From: Bacteroidota bacterium | GTDB taxonomy: Bacteria > Bacteroidota > Bacteroidia > Flavobacteriales > Flavobacteriaceae | DNA: 7,152 nucleotides | NCBI GenBank assembly: GCA_021793535.1 | Contig: JAJYSO010000085.1 | Span: 1 to 7,152 of the forward strand | Direction: 5' to 3' | Notes under the pieces: generated by a model | Databases searched by the model: none | The model's input: the letters and a program-made list of their open reading frames with translations, nothing else | Told to the model about the DNA's origin: nothing | Program-made: the position numbers and the translations under genes | In this document: piece after piece, positions 1-6,749 of the stretch | Position numbering within the stretch: position 1 is the first letter of the stretch | Layout of the letters: each line of letters starts with the position of its first letter

Positions 1-900
1 TTCACCCACTTCCAATAATGAAAGGGTCTCCGGGCTCTGACAGACCAATAGATCTCTAAAGTGAGAGGCCAATCCCGAAATGTAATGCTGTCCTTCAAAA
101 CCCTTGGCCAAGAGTTCGTTGAACTGGACCAAAAGCGAAGGAATATCATTTTTTAGAATAAAATCAGTCGAGCAGAAGAAGGTATCGTAATCGAGCACGT
201 TTAAATTCTCGGCCACAGCCTCTCTGGTGAGGTGTTTCCCGCTATAACTGACCACGCGGTCATATATCGATAAGGCGTCCCGCATGGCGCCATCTGCTTT
301 TTGTGCAATGATGTGCAGTGCATCATCTTCTGCCTCGACGCCTTCTCTTTTGGCAATTTTGGCAAGGTAGTTTTTGGCATCTCTTACGGTGATGCGTTTG
401 AAATCAAAGATTTGGCAACGGGAAAGAATCGTGGGGATGATCTTGTGCTTTTCCGTAGTGGCCAAGATAAAAATAACGTGTTTTGGCGGCTCTTCCAAAG
501 TCTTTAAAAAAGCGTTGAAAGCGGATGAGGAAAGCATGTGCACCTCGTCGACGATATACACTTTATATTTGCCTACCTGAGGGGGGATGCGTACCTGATC
601 TGTCAAATCCCGTATGTCATCCACGCTATTGTTGGAGGCCGCGTCGAGCTCGAAAATGTTAAAAGCAAAATCTTCTTCCTCCGAGACGGGTTCATTGCTG
701 GCCTGTTGATTGATCTTTTTTGCTAAAATACGAGCACAAGTCGTTTTGCCTACCCCTCTCGGCCCAGTGAAGAGCAAGGCCTGTGCGAGGTGGTTGTGTG
801 CAATTGCATTGGACAGCGTTGCGGTAATGGCTTCTTGCCCTACAACGTCTTCAAAGGTTTGTGGTCGATATTTACGTGCCGATACAATAAATTGCTCCAT
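1..900 (-). CDS. dnaX: DNA polymerase III subunit gamma/tau (DnaX), N-terminal 300 residues; C-terminus beyond the left edge
   Basis: This is the AAA+ motor subunit of the clamp loader, which uses ATP to load the sliding clamp onto primed DNA at the replication fork. The frame is open from the ATG at 900-898 to the left edge, giving MEQFIVSARKYRPQTFEDVV at the N-terminus. Visible motifs in order are Walker A GPRGVGKT (residues 46-53), the LDAASNNSVDDIR block (85-97), Walker B-like VDEVHML (117-123), sensor 1 ATTE (147-150), the arginine-finger SRC motif (160-162) and sensor 2 GAMRDAL (204-210). The four-cysteine zinc module that normally follows Walker A is missing and is replaced by a short acidic linker around residues 61-82. 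The tau/gamma C-terminal domains are not in the window. A TAnnTTTG-like element lies just upstream. The gene follows the efflux gene on the same strand with a 75-bp gap, so some read-through is possible. Identification is very secure. Confidence 0.97.
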   Translation of the reverse strand, partial: MEQFIVSARKYRPQTFEDVVGQEAITATLSNAIAHNHLAQALLFTGPRGVGKTTCARILAKKINQQASNEPVSEEEDFAFNIFELDAASNNSVDDIRDLTDQVRIPPQVGKYKVYIVDEVHMLSSSAFNAFLKTLEEPPKHVIFILATTEKHKIIPTILSRCQIFDFKRITVRDAKNYLAKIAKREGVEAEDDALHIIAQKADGAMRDALSIYDRVVSYSGKHLTREAVAENLNVLDYDTFFCSTDFILKNDIPSLLVQFNELLAKGFEGQHYISGLASHFRDLLVCQSPETLSLLEVGE

Positions 901-917
901 CTCGAATAAGATTAGCA

Positions 918-925
918 CAAATATA
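918..925 (-). promoter_or_regulatory. Candidate Bacteroidota -7 promoter element for dnaX
   Basis: Read on the minus strand the sequence is TATATTTG, an exact match to TAnnTTTG, the -7 element used by the Bacteroidota primary sigma factor. It ends 17 nt before the dnaX ATG, implying a leader of only about 10 nt. No TTG-type -33 element is visible at the expected distance, so the call rests on one element in an AT-rich stretch. Confidence 0.45.
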
Positions 926-975
926 AAAATACCTTGAGAATGTGCTTGCTTTTTGGCTCCTAGTTATCAACAAAT

Positions 976-2223
976 TTATAAATCTGTAGGACCATTGGCG
1001 CGAATATTTCGTCCTAAGGTGAACAAAATCAAGGTGGATAAGGAGGCACAGATCAGTATGGTGAGGGCCATAGGAAAAGCACTGGTCTTGGTAAAAGTGC
1101 TGACCAGCGCGGTGGTAATGGCGCCAATGCCCAGTTGGATAGCCCCCATCCAAGCCGATGCGGTGCCTGCACTCCGTCTAAATGGAGTGAGGGATAAGGC
1201 TGAAGTATTGGGGTATACAAAGCCTTGGGTGGCCATATAGATCCAGATAACGCCGATGGTGGCATACAAACCAAGCCAGCCCTGGTAGGTAGCAAAAGCC
1301 AGGACAGCACCTGCTGTGATTTGTAAAAACAGGTTCACTTTCGAGATTTGCTCACTGCTGAACTTGCGCAAGAGAAAGGTGTTGGTTTGATTGGCGCAAG
1401 TCATTCCCAAAGCGATAATAGCAAAGATGATACCGTACTGTTTTTTGGACACGTCGAAGACGTCATAAAAAATAGTGGGTGAGGCGGCCAAATAAGCATA
1501 GAGCCCGGAGGATGAAATAGCAGAGACTAATGCATAGGTATAGAATTTGGGAACTTTGGATACGGCAATGAATTTTTGAATAATGGGTTTGGGTAGTAGG
1601 GACATCTCCGTATCGGGTGCACTTCCATTAGGGACGAAGGTGTACAGCCCTATAAATGTGACCAGGGCAATGAGTCCCAAGGCCATGAATATAGAGGGCC
1701 AGCCGAAATAAGAGGCCAAGAATCCCCCGGCAGTCGGCGCGATTATTGGAGAGATGGCAATAACTAGCATCAGATAGGAGAATATTTTGGCCGTATCTTT
1801 TACAGGGAAAAGATCTCTGACCAGTGCGCGGCTTCCTACCATCCCGACACAACCGCCAACGGCTTGGAAAAATCGCATGGCGATGAATTGCTCTACGTTT
1901 TGGACGTAAATACACAAGATAGAGGAAAGGACGTAGATGATTAAGCCGGTATAAATCATCGGCTTTCTGCCGAAGCGATCCAATAATGGGCCGTATAAGA
2001 GCTGACCCAGAGAGATCCCGATAAAATAGCTGGAAAGGCTATACCCCACCACATGCTTAGTGGTCTGTAAGCCTATGGCAATATCTTCAAATGCGGGCAG
2101 GTACATATCGATGGAAAAGGGGCCGATGGCCGACAACAAGCCCAAGATAAAAATGACCAGCCCTTTATGAGGTATGGCTTGGGTCTTTTCCTCGGAAATG
2201 TGGACTGCTGTGTATTTTTTCAA
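976..2223 (-). CDS. MFS drug-efflux transporter, Bcr/CflA family
   Basis: This is an inner-membrane proton-coupled antiporter of the Bcr/CflA (DHA1) group, whose members export drugs such as bicyclomycin, chloramphenicol or sulfonamides. The actual substrate here is unknown. The 415 residues match the family length of about 400 and contain roughly twelve hydrophobic segments. Diagnostic features are IDMYLPA at the end of TM1 (residues 38-44), motif A GPLLDRFGRKP after TM2 (78-88), the SRALVRD segment in TM4 (131-137), and a motif C-like SPIIAPTAGG in TM5 (158-167). A charged, proline-rich loop near residues 198-225 separates the two six-helix halves. The start is TTG at 2223-2221: an in-frame TAA lies three codons upstream, and the first internal ATG (residue 40) would remove most of TM1. 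The gene is divergent from lpxK and has a good -7 element upstream. I see no clear terminator in the 75 bp before dnaX. Confidence 0.93.
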   Translation of the reverse strand: MKKYTAVHISEEKTQAIPHKGLVIFILGLLSAIGPFSIDMYLPAFEDIAIGLQTTKHVVGYSLSSYFIGISLGQLLYGPLLDRFGRKPMIYTGLIIYVLSSILCIYVQNVEQFIAMRFFQAVGGCVGMVGSRALVRDLFPVKDTAKIFSYLMLVIAISPIIAPTAGGFLASYFGWPSIFMALGLIALVTFIGLYTFVPNGSAPDTEMSLLPKPIIQKFIAVSKVPKFYTYALVSAISSSGLYAYLAASPTIFYDVFDVSKKQYGIIFAIIALGMTCANQTNTFLLRKFSSEQISKVNLFLQITAGAVLAFATYQGWLGLYATIGVIWIYMATQGFVYPNTSALSLTPFRRSAGTASAWMGAIQLGIGAITTALVSTFTKTSAFPMALTILICASLSTLILFTLGRNIRANGPTDL

Positions 2224-2250
2224 TGCGTTTTAATTTTTTAAAAAGGGTGG

Positions 2251-2258
2251 CAAAGATA
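2251..2258 (-). promoter_or_regulatory. Candidate Bacteroidota -7 promoter element for the MFS transporter
   Basis: On the minus strand the sequence is TATCTTTG, an exact match to TAnnTTTG, 27 nt before the proposed TTG start. This predicts a leader of about 20 nt and so supports that start. No convincing -33 TTG is present 19-21 nt further upstream. The site lies in the 76-bp divergent gap shared with lpxK. Confidence 0.5.
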
Positions 2259-2299
2259 AGGGTATTTATCCTGTTTTTAGACTGCTTTTTAAGGAAAGA

Positions 2300-3370
2300 A
2301 TGAAGGGGAGAAAAATGGATTCTTCCAAATTAGTTTATATTCGCTTTATGAATGCGCTTAGAAAAATTCTTTTTCCTTTTGCTTTGCTGTATGAAGGGAT
2401 CATCAGGCTGCGAAACGCGTGCTTCGACCGAGGTATTCTTACCACGAGGAGTTATGATTTTCCTGTGATCTGTGTGGGAAACCTCAGTGTAGGTGGGACC
2501 GGGAAAACACCCATGGTGGAATATTTGATTCGATTATTTCAACCTCAGTATACCGTGGCTACCTTAAGCCGAGGCTATGGAAGAAAAACGAAAGGTTTCT
2601 ATAGGTTAAACGGAAAGGAGTCGGCTACGCAGACAGGTGATGAGCCCTTGCAGTTTAAAATGAAATTTCCCGAGGTATTGGTGACGGTGGGTGAAGATCG
2701 GCAACAGGGTATTGCGAAAATAAAAGCACAGCAACCCCATCTTGATGTGATCCTATTGGACGATGCTTACCAGCACCGAAAGGTGACGCCGGGCTTTTCT
2801 ATATTGCTCACCGCCTATGGAGCATTGTATACGGCTGATCGGATGTTGCCCGTCGGAAATTTACGAGAACCAAAATCTGGCGCTCAAAGAGCGGATGTGG
2901 TGGTGGTGACCAAGTGCCCCTCTGATATTTCAATAGCTGAGCAAAAGCACATTCAGCAGGAACTTTCCTTGATGCCAGAGCAGCAGCTTTATTTTACAAA
3001 GATCGGATATGCGGATGCCGTGTTCAACGCGGAAGAAGAGTGTGATCTGAAGGAGCTGCCCACCAATTTTTGTCTAGTGACCGGAATTGCCAAGCCCGAG
3101 CCTTTGGTGCACTACCTGAAAAATCGCCAATTGACTTTTCGCCACCGTCGTTTTAAAGACCATCATCATTTTAGTGCTAAAGAGATCGCACAGCTCCAAA
3201 AAGAGCGTTGTATCATCACTACAGAGAAAGATTATATGCGTTTAAAATCGAGTATCCAATCACCTTCCTTGTACTATCTCCCCATTCAACAGGAATTTGT
3301 TGGGAATAAGGAGGGTTTTGATGCAAAAATCAAAACCTGGGTAGAGCGTGTTCTTCAACGGGAAGCATAA
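2300..3370 (+). CDS. lpxK: Tetraacyldisaccharide 4'-kinase (lipid A 4'-kinase LpxK)
   Basis: LpxK phosphorylates the 4' position of tetraacyldisaccharide 1-phosphate to make lipid IVA, at the cytoplasmic face of the inner membrane. It is the sixth step of the Raetz lipid A pathway. Visible motifs are an N-terminal hydrophobic, membrane-associating helix (about residues 20-37), the P-loop NLSVGGTGKTP (61-71), LSRGYGRK (89-96), GDEP (113-116), LDDAYQHR (153-160, a variant of the commoner DDGFQH), DHHHF (287-291) and TTEKDYMRL (307-315). The GDEP aspartate and DHH histidine probably correspond to the catalytic Asp/His pair described in Aquifex LpxK. The coordinates give the longest frame. ATGs at 2300 and 2315 each follow a purine-rich SD-like run. 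The ATG at 2348 (residue 17, MNALRKILFPF) fits the family N-terminus best and would give 340 residues. The enzyme implies a Gram-negative outer membrane with lipid A. Confidence 0.95.
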   Translation: MKGRKMDSSKLVYIRFMNALRKILFPFALLYEGIIRLRNACFDRGILTTRSYDFPVICVGNLSVGGTGKTPMVEYLIRLFQPQYTVATLSRGYGRKTKGFYRLNGKESATQTGDEPLQFKMKFPEVLVTVGEDRQQGIAKIKAQQPHLDVILLDDAYQHRKVTPGFSILLTAYGALYTADRMLPVGNLREPKSGAQRADVVVVTKCPSDISIAEQKHIQQELSLMPEQQLYFTKIGYADAVFNAEEECDLKELPTNFCLVTGIAKPEPLVHYLKNRQLTFRHRRFKDHHHFSAKEIAQLQKERCIITTEKDYMRLKSSIQSPSLYYLPIQQEFVGNKEGFDAKIKTWVERVLQREA

Positions 3371-3386
3371 GCCCTGTCAAAAAGCC

Positions 3387-3416
3387 CCTAAAAATCGATT
3401 CATTTAGGATTTTTTT
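3387..3416 (+). terminator. Weak intrinsic terminator after lpxK
   Basis: CCTAAA (3387-3392) pairs with TTTAGG (3403-3408) around a 10-nt loop, followed directly by a run of seven T (3410-3416). The stem is only 6 bp and AT-rich, so termination is probably partial. It lies 17 nt after the lpxK stop. Confidence 0.4.
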
Positions 3417-3430
3417 ATCTTAAATATGAT

Positions 3431-3438
3431 TACCTTCG
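3431..3438 (+). promoter_or_regulatory. Possible -7 promoter element for the DUF2249 gene
   Basis: TACCTTCG has one mismatch to TAnnTTTG and ends 42 nt before the ATG at 3481, just past the weak lpxK terminator. No -33 element is evident. This is a weak call; the gene could also be expressed by read-through from lpxK. Confidence 0.25.
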
Positions 3439-3480
3439 CTTTTTCAAGCAATACTTACTTATTCATTAAATAAAATCATT

Positions 3481-3750
3481 ATGGCTAAAGAGATACCAAT
3501 GCTAAATGTGGCTGAAATTGACAACCATCCCATGCGACATACTGCCATTTTTCAAAGTTTTGATAACCTTAAAGTGGGAGAGGCTTTTATTATTCGAAAT
3601 GATCATGACCCCTTGCCGGTCTACTATCAGTTAAAATCGATGAATGGGCCGGTGATCAAATGGGAATATCAACAAAAAGGCCCTCAATTTTGGGATGTCA
3701 AAGTGACCAAAACCACCGAGGATGCAAACAATGAGGATCCGTTATACTAA
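3481..3750 (+). CDS. DUF2249 domain protein, 89 residues, function unknown
   Basis: This small soluble protein is built almost entirely of one DUF2249 domain. Visible hallmarks are RHTAIFQSFDNLKVGE (residues 19-34), the strongly conserved NDHDPLPVYYQ strand (40-50), WEYQQKGP (61-68) and the closing W-D-V-K-V strand (71-75), followed by a polar tail. There is no signal peptide or membrane segment, so it should be cytoplasmic. The biochemical role is not established. From general knowledge, the domain often sits beside or is fused to hemerythrin-like and nitric-oxide or redox-related proteins in other genomes. No such partner is present here, so that link is only a hint. The first ATG of the frame is used and leaves the domain complete. 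The gene stands alone, 110 bp after lpxK, and ends at a strong intrinsic terminator. Confidence 0.85.
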   Translation: MAKEIPMLNVAEIDNHPMRHTAIFQSFDNLKVGEAFIIRNDHDPLPVYYQLKSMNGPVIKWEYQQKGPQFWDVKVTKTTEDANNEDPLY

Positions 3751-3776
3751 GGACAGCAAATTTTGATTGGTTGGGG

Positions 3777-3813
3777 AAAGCCGTTTTTTCGAGTAAGGGA
3801 AAGCGGCTTTTTT
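3777..3813 (+). terminator. Strong intrinsic terminator after the DUF2249 gene
   Basis: The left arm at 3777-3790 (AAAGCCGTTTTTTC) pairs with the right arm at 3797-3810 (GGGAAAGCGGCTTT) across a 6-nt loop (GAGTAA). This gives a 14-bp stem with three G-U pairs in RNA. The right arm runs straight into six T (3808-3813). It begins 26 nt after the stop codon. The opposite strand lacks a useful U tract, so it works in the plus direction only and separates this gene from the amidohydrolase. Confidence 0.88.
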
Positions 3814-3839
3814 ACGTTTCGTTTTTTTTGCGGGATTCC

Positions 3840-3869
3840 TTGATTCGAGCTGGAGAAACCTTATCTTTA
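3840..3869 (+). promoter_or_regulatory. Candidate Bacteroidota promoter for the amidohydrolase gene
   Basis: TTG at 3840-3842 and TATCTTTA at 3862-3869 are separated by 19 nt. This matches the spacing of Bacteroidota -33 and -7 elements, with one mismatch in TAnnTTTG. The predicted start is about 10 nt before the ATG at 3887. It is the only place in the window where both elements are visible, and it lies directly after a strong terminator, where a new promoter is needed. Confidence 0.55.
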
Positions 3870-3886
3870 ATCCCAAAATAAGCAGC

Positions 3887-5233
3887 ATGAAATTAAACCT
3901 TGTCTTTTTGAGTTTATCTCTTCTTTCTTTGTGTCTTTCTCCTGTGGTACAGGCACAGAAAATCTTGATTAAAAATGTAAAAATTTTCAATGGAGTGGAA
4001 CAGGGAACACCGAAGGGAAATATCCTTATTGATGGGAACCGCATTGTCAGCATCACCCCGCAGCCAATTTCTTCTGACGAGGTATCGGTAACCATAGATG
4101 GGCAAGGAAAATACTTGATACCTGGTCTGATTGATGCGCATACGCATATAACCATGGAAGGAATTTCTTTTATGGAAGGCAAGGATATGGATGTGGTCAC
4201 TAAAAATCTAATAGCCACACGGGCGGCAAAAGAGCGTTTACTGCGGGGCTTTACCACCTTGCGCAATATGGGGGGCAATGCTATTCCCCTGGCCAAAGCG
4301 ATCGATAAAGGTATTGTTGAAGGACCCCGTATCTTTCCCAGTGGAGCCATTATATCGCAGAGCGGTGGCCATGGAGATGCTGGGGCGTATACAGCTGTCC
4401 CGCGTACGCCGATGGACTTGTCCTATGCCGAGCGCAATGGTGAATATGCTATTGCGGATGGGGTTGGAGAAGTATTGAAACGCTCCCGTGAACAGTTGCG
4501 ACAAGGGGCCACGCAATTAAAATTGATGGCCGGGGGCGGGGTGGCCTCTGAGTACGATCCTATAGATGTGGCGCAATATACAGTGGAAGAATTTAGGGCC
4601 GCAGTTTCGGCAGCCGATAATTGGGGCACCTATATAGGGGTACACGTGTATACCCCTCAGGCGATACAAACTGCCATTGAAGGGGGAGTCAAGTCCATTG
4701 AGCACGGTAACTTAATGGATGAAGAAACTGCGGAATTGATGGCCAAAAGAGGGATCTGGTGGAGTGCGCAACCTTTTATGGACGATCAGGATAACTATCC
4801 GGGACGCTTTCCAGAAGGAACCTTTAAGGATCAAAAAATGAAAACCGTATGGCAAGGTACAGACCAAGCCTATAAATTGGCCAAGAAATACGGCGTCAAA
4901 ACGGCTTTTGGAACCGATATCGTCGGATCTCCTGAATTGGCCCCTAAAGCGGGGAAAGTGTTGGCCAAGCTTAAAAAATGGTATACCCCATATGAAATCC
5001 TGAAAATGGCTACTTCCTCTAATGCGGAACTCCTGCAAATGAGTGGCCCGCGAAACCCCTATCCGGAAGGGAAACTAGGAGAGGTTTCGGAAGGAGCCTA
5101 TGCCGATTTGATCATTGTCGATGGGAACCCTTTGGAAAATATCGATTTGGTAGCAGATCCCGAACGGTATTTCCTGCTCATTATGAAAGATGGGAAGATC
5201 TATAAGAACACCTTGGAATCCCTTCAAGATTGA
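3887..5233 (+). CDS. Exported metal-dependent amidohydrolase (COG1228, imidazolonepropionase/prolidase-like)
   Basis: This is an amidohydrolase-superfamily enzyme with a TIM-barrel metal site. An N-terminal signal peptide (hydrophobic residues 4-20, likely cleavage after VQA at 21-23) sends it to the periplasm. The metal ligands expected for a binuclear site are visible: HTH (His85, His87), the candidate carboxylated lysine in LKLMAGGG (Lys212), His253 in GVHVY, His273 in IEHGN, and Asp344 in FGTD. The SGGHGD segment (159-164) is typical of COG1228 members. Some of that group have been shown to be Xaa-Pro or other dipeptidases, while others act on different cyclic amides. A C-terminal strand region (GKLGEVSEGAYADLIIVDGN, 395-414) completes the split beta-sandwich. 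The length of 448 suits the family, and no key residue is missing. A dipeptidase role is inferred; the substrate cannot be read from sequence. Its own promoter and the preceding terminator suggest a monocistronic gene. Confidence 0.88.
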   Translation: MKLNLVFLSLSLLSLCLSPVVQAQKILIKNVKIFNGVEQGTPKGNILIDGNRIVSITPQPISSDEVSVTIDGQGKYLIPGLIDAHTHITMEGISFMEGKDMDVVTKNLIATRAAKERLLRGFTTLRNMGGNAIPLAKAIDKGIVEGPRIFPSGAIISQSGGHGDAGAYTAVPRTPMDLSYAERNGEYAIADGVGEVLKRSREQLRQGATQLKLMAGGGVASEYDPIDVAQYTVEEFRAAVSAADNWGTYIGVHVYTPQAIQTAIEGGVKSIEHGNLMDEETAELMAKRGIWWSAQPFMDDQDNYPGRFPEGTFKDQKMKTVWQGTDQAYKLAKKYGVKTAFGTDIVGSPELAPKAGKVLAKLKKWYTPYEILKMATSSNAELLQMSGPRNPYPEGKLGEVSEGAYADLIIVDGNPLENIDLVADPERYFLLIMKDGKIYKNTLESLQD

Positions 5234-5235
5234 AG

Positions 5236-5318
5236 CACCCAAAAAGAAGCTGTTGCCAAGAGCTGTGTTCCGCCTTTTAAGGTGTGGGCATTGCCCTGAA
5301 CCGAACTCATTTTGGGTG
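5236..5318 (+). repeat. Long-range inverted repeat in the gap before rmuC
   Basis: CACCCAAAA (5236-5244) is perfectly complementary to TTTTGGGTG (5310-5318), 9 bp apart by 65 nt. Within the enclosed stretch, GGGC (5286-5289) and GCCC (5293-5296) can form a small hairpin, and GTTC (5267-5270) can pair with GAAC (5298-5301). No T tract follows immediately; the nearest, TTTTT, starts at 5330. This could be an imperfect terminator region for the amidohydrolase mRNA, a structured leader for rmuC, or chance. Confidence 0.35.
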
Positions 5319-5357
5319 GTATGTGTTCCTTTTTGTTGACTAAACTCTTTTTGAATT

Positions 5358-6743
5358 ATGGATGTTACTCTTTTTGATTTGCTTTTGTTTTTTGTTTTTG
5401 GCGGGGTAGGAGTACTGATCAGTGGACTGATCTTCCACTTAAAATGGACCGGTAAGGAAAAGGATTGGCAAAGTCGAAATAGCCTTTTGCAATCTGAAGG
5501 GGCACATCTGAAGGAGCAGTTGGAGCAGTTGAGGTCCGCCTTTAGCCAACAAGCCGAGAAGACCGAGCAGGATTTTTATAGGCGTATTGAGGAAATTCGA
5601 AAAGAGCGGGAAGAGATTCGATTGGACAAAGAGCGATATAGGATTGATTTGGAGCGTAGGAATGCGGAATACTTGGGAGTAAAGGAGCGATTGGAACAAC
5701 AAAAAGAGGAGCTAGAGGGTTTGCAAAGTAAATTCCACCTCGCCTTTGAAAATTTGGCCCACAGGATTTTGGAAAAGGAATCGGAAAAATTTACGCACCT
5801 AAACAAAGAGAATATTGAAAACATCTTGAAGCCCTTGAGGGAGAGAATCTTGAATTTTGAGCAAAAGGTAGAGCATAATGAAAAAGCGTCTATCAAACGC
5901 CATGCGGAGTTGGGTGAACAGCTCCGGTTTTTAAACCAACAAAATGCCAGAATCAGTGAGGAAGCCGTTAATTTGACCAAGGCATTGAAAGGAAATGCCA
6001 AAGTACAAGGAAACTGGGGAGAGATGATTTTGGAACGCGTTTTAGAGGGGAGTGGGCTAGAAAAAGGAAGAGAATACAGTACTCAGGAACACCTGGTTAC
6101 TATAGAAGGGAAACATTTACAGCCGGATGTGGTCATTCATTTACCGGGTGACCGCAAGATGATTGTAGATGCAAAAGTGTCCTTGACAGCCTATGAGCGG
6201 TACGTCAATGCGGCAGATGAAAAGGCTAAGGACAGTTTTTTAAAAGCACATTTGGCTTCTCTTGAAAAACATGTGGAGGAGTTGAGTCAAAAGCGCTATC
6301 AACGCGTCTATAAGCAGGAAAGTCCAAATTTTGTTCTGCTTTTTATTCCTATTGAAGCTGCTTTTGCAGTGGCCTCCAATGCCTATCCTCAGTTGTACGC
6401 CAAAGCCTTTGACCGTCAGATTATTTTAGTAACCCCCACTACATTATTGGCCGTTTTACGAACGGTTGAGAGCATGTGGCAAAATGAAAAACAGACTCAA
6501 AATGCAACAGAGATTGCGGCTCAAGCCGGAAGGTTATACGATTCTTTTGTAAACCTAACTCTTGAGTTTGAGAAGGTAGGGAGGCAATTGGGAACCGTAC
6601 AGAACACATATGATTCGGCCATGAAAAAATTAACTGGAAAAGGGAATTTGATTCGTAGAGTTGAGAAATTGAAAAAACTGGGTGCACAAACCGCTAAACA
6701 GCTGGATCGAAAATATTTACAACAGGCAGAGGAAGAGGAATAA
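5358..6743 (+). CDS. rmuC: DNA recombination protein RmuC
   Basis: RmuC is a predicted PD-(D/E)XK-fold nuclease-like protein. In E. coli its loss raises inversion between short repeats, so it is thought to limit aberrant recombination; its exact reaction is not settled. The order is one N-terminal membrane segment (residues 5-26), a long charged coiled coil (about 34-210), then the RmuC domain (about 213-410). In the domain, NAKVQGNWGEMILERVLE (213-230) carries Glu222, QPDVVIHLPG (255-264) carries Asp257, and VDAKVSLTAYERY (270-282) carries the Asp271/Lys273 part of the nuclease signature. Conserved FIPIEAAF (329-336) and TPTTLLAVLRTVE (359-371) follow, then a basic tail. The length of 461 is normal. 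The first ATG gives a complete membrane anchor, so that start is chosen. The stop lies only 6 bp from the stop of the convergent symporter gene. Confidence 0.96.
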   Translation: MDVTLFDLLLFFVFGGVGVLISGLIFHLKWTGKEKDWQSRNSLLQSEGAHLKEQLEQLRSAFSQQAEKTEQDFYRRIEEIRKEREEIRLDKERYRIDLERRNAEYLGVKERLEQQKEELEGLQSKFHLAFENLAHRILEKESEKFTHLNKENIENILKPLRERILNFEQKVEHNEKASIKRHAELGEQLRFLNQQNARISEEAVNLTKALKGNAKVQGNWGEMILERVLEGSGLEKGREYSTQEHLVTIEGKHLQPDVVIHLPGDRKMIVDAKVSLTAYERYVNAADEKAKDSFLKAHLASLEKHVEELSQKRYQRVYKQESPNFVLLFIPIEAAFAVASNAYPQLYAKAFDRQIILVTPTTLLAVLRTVESMWQNEKQTQNATEIAAQAGRLYDSFVNLTLEFEKVGRQLGTVQNTYDSAMKKLTGKGNLIRRVEKLKKLGAQTAKQLDRKYLQQAEEEE

Positions 6744-6749
6744 AACCCC

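Noticed and set aside
301..937. Several short plus-strand open frames across dnaX
   Set aside because: They lie antisense to a highly conserved AAA+ coding region and have no recognisable domain or start signal.
974..983. Palindrome ATTTATAAAT at the end of the MFS gene
   Set aside because: All A/T, only 10 bp, overlaps the stop codon and leaves no stable loop; it does not work as a terminator.
3932..3937. Possible lipoprotein cysteine (Cys16) in the amidohydrolase signal peptide
   Set aside because: The preceding residues (LLSL) do not make a proper lipobox because the -1 position is Leu, and a good signal peptidase I site (VQA) lies downstream.
3742..4350. Minus-strand open frame of 202 codons opposite the amidohydrolase start
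   Set aside because: It overlaps a well-supported gene, its terminator and its promoter, and its translation (basic and Ser/Pro-rich, low complexity) resembles no family I know. It is the antisense shadow of the amidohydrolase.
5264..5329. Direct repeat TGTGTTCC at 5264-5271 and 5322-5329
   Set aside because: Eight bases repeated once within 60 nt, with no further copies seen, is plausible by chance; not listed as a feature.
5576..6001. Minus-strand open frame of 141 codons inside rmuC
   Set aside because: The Ser/Arg/Phe-rich translation is what the complement of a Glu/Lys/Leu coiled coil gives. No independent signals.
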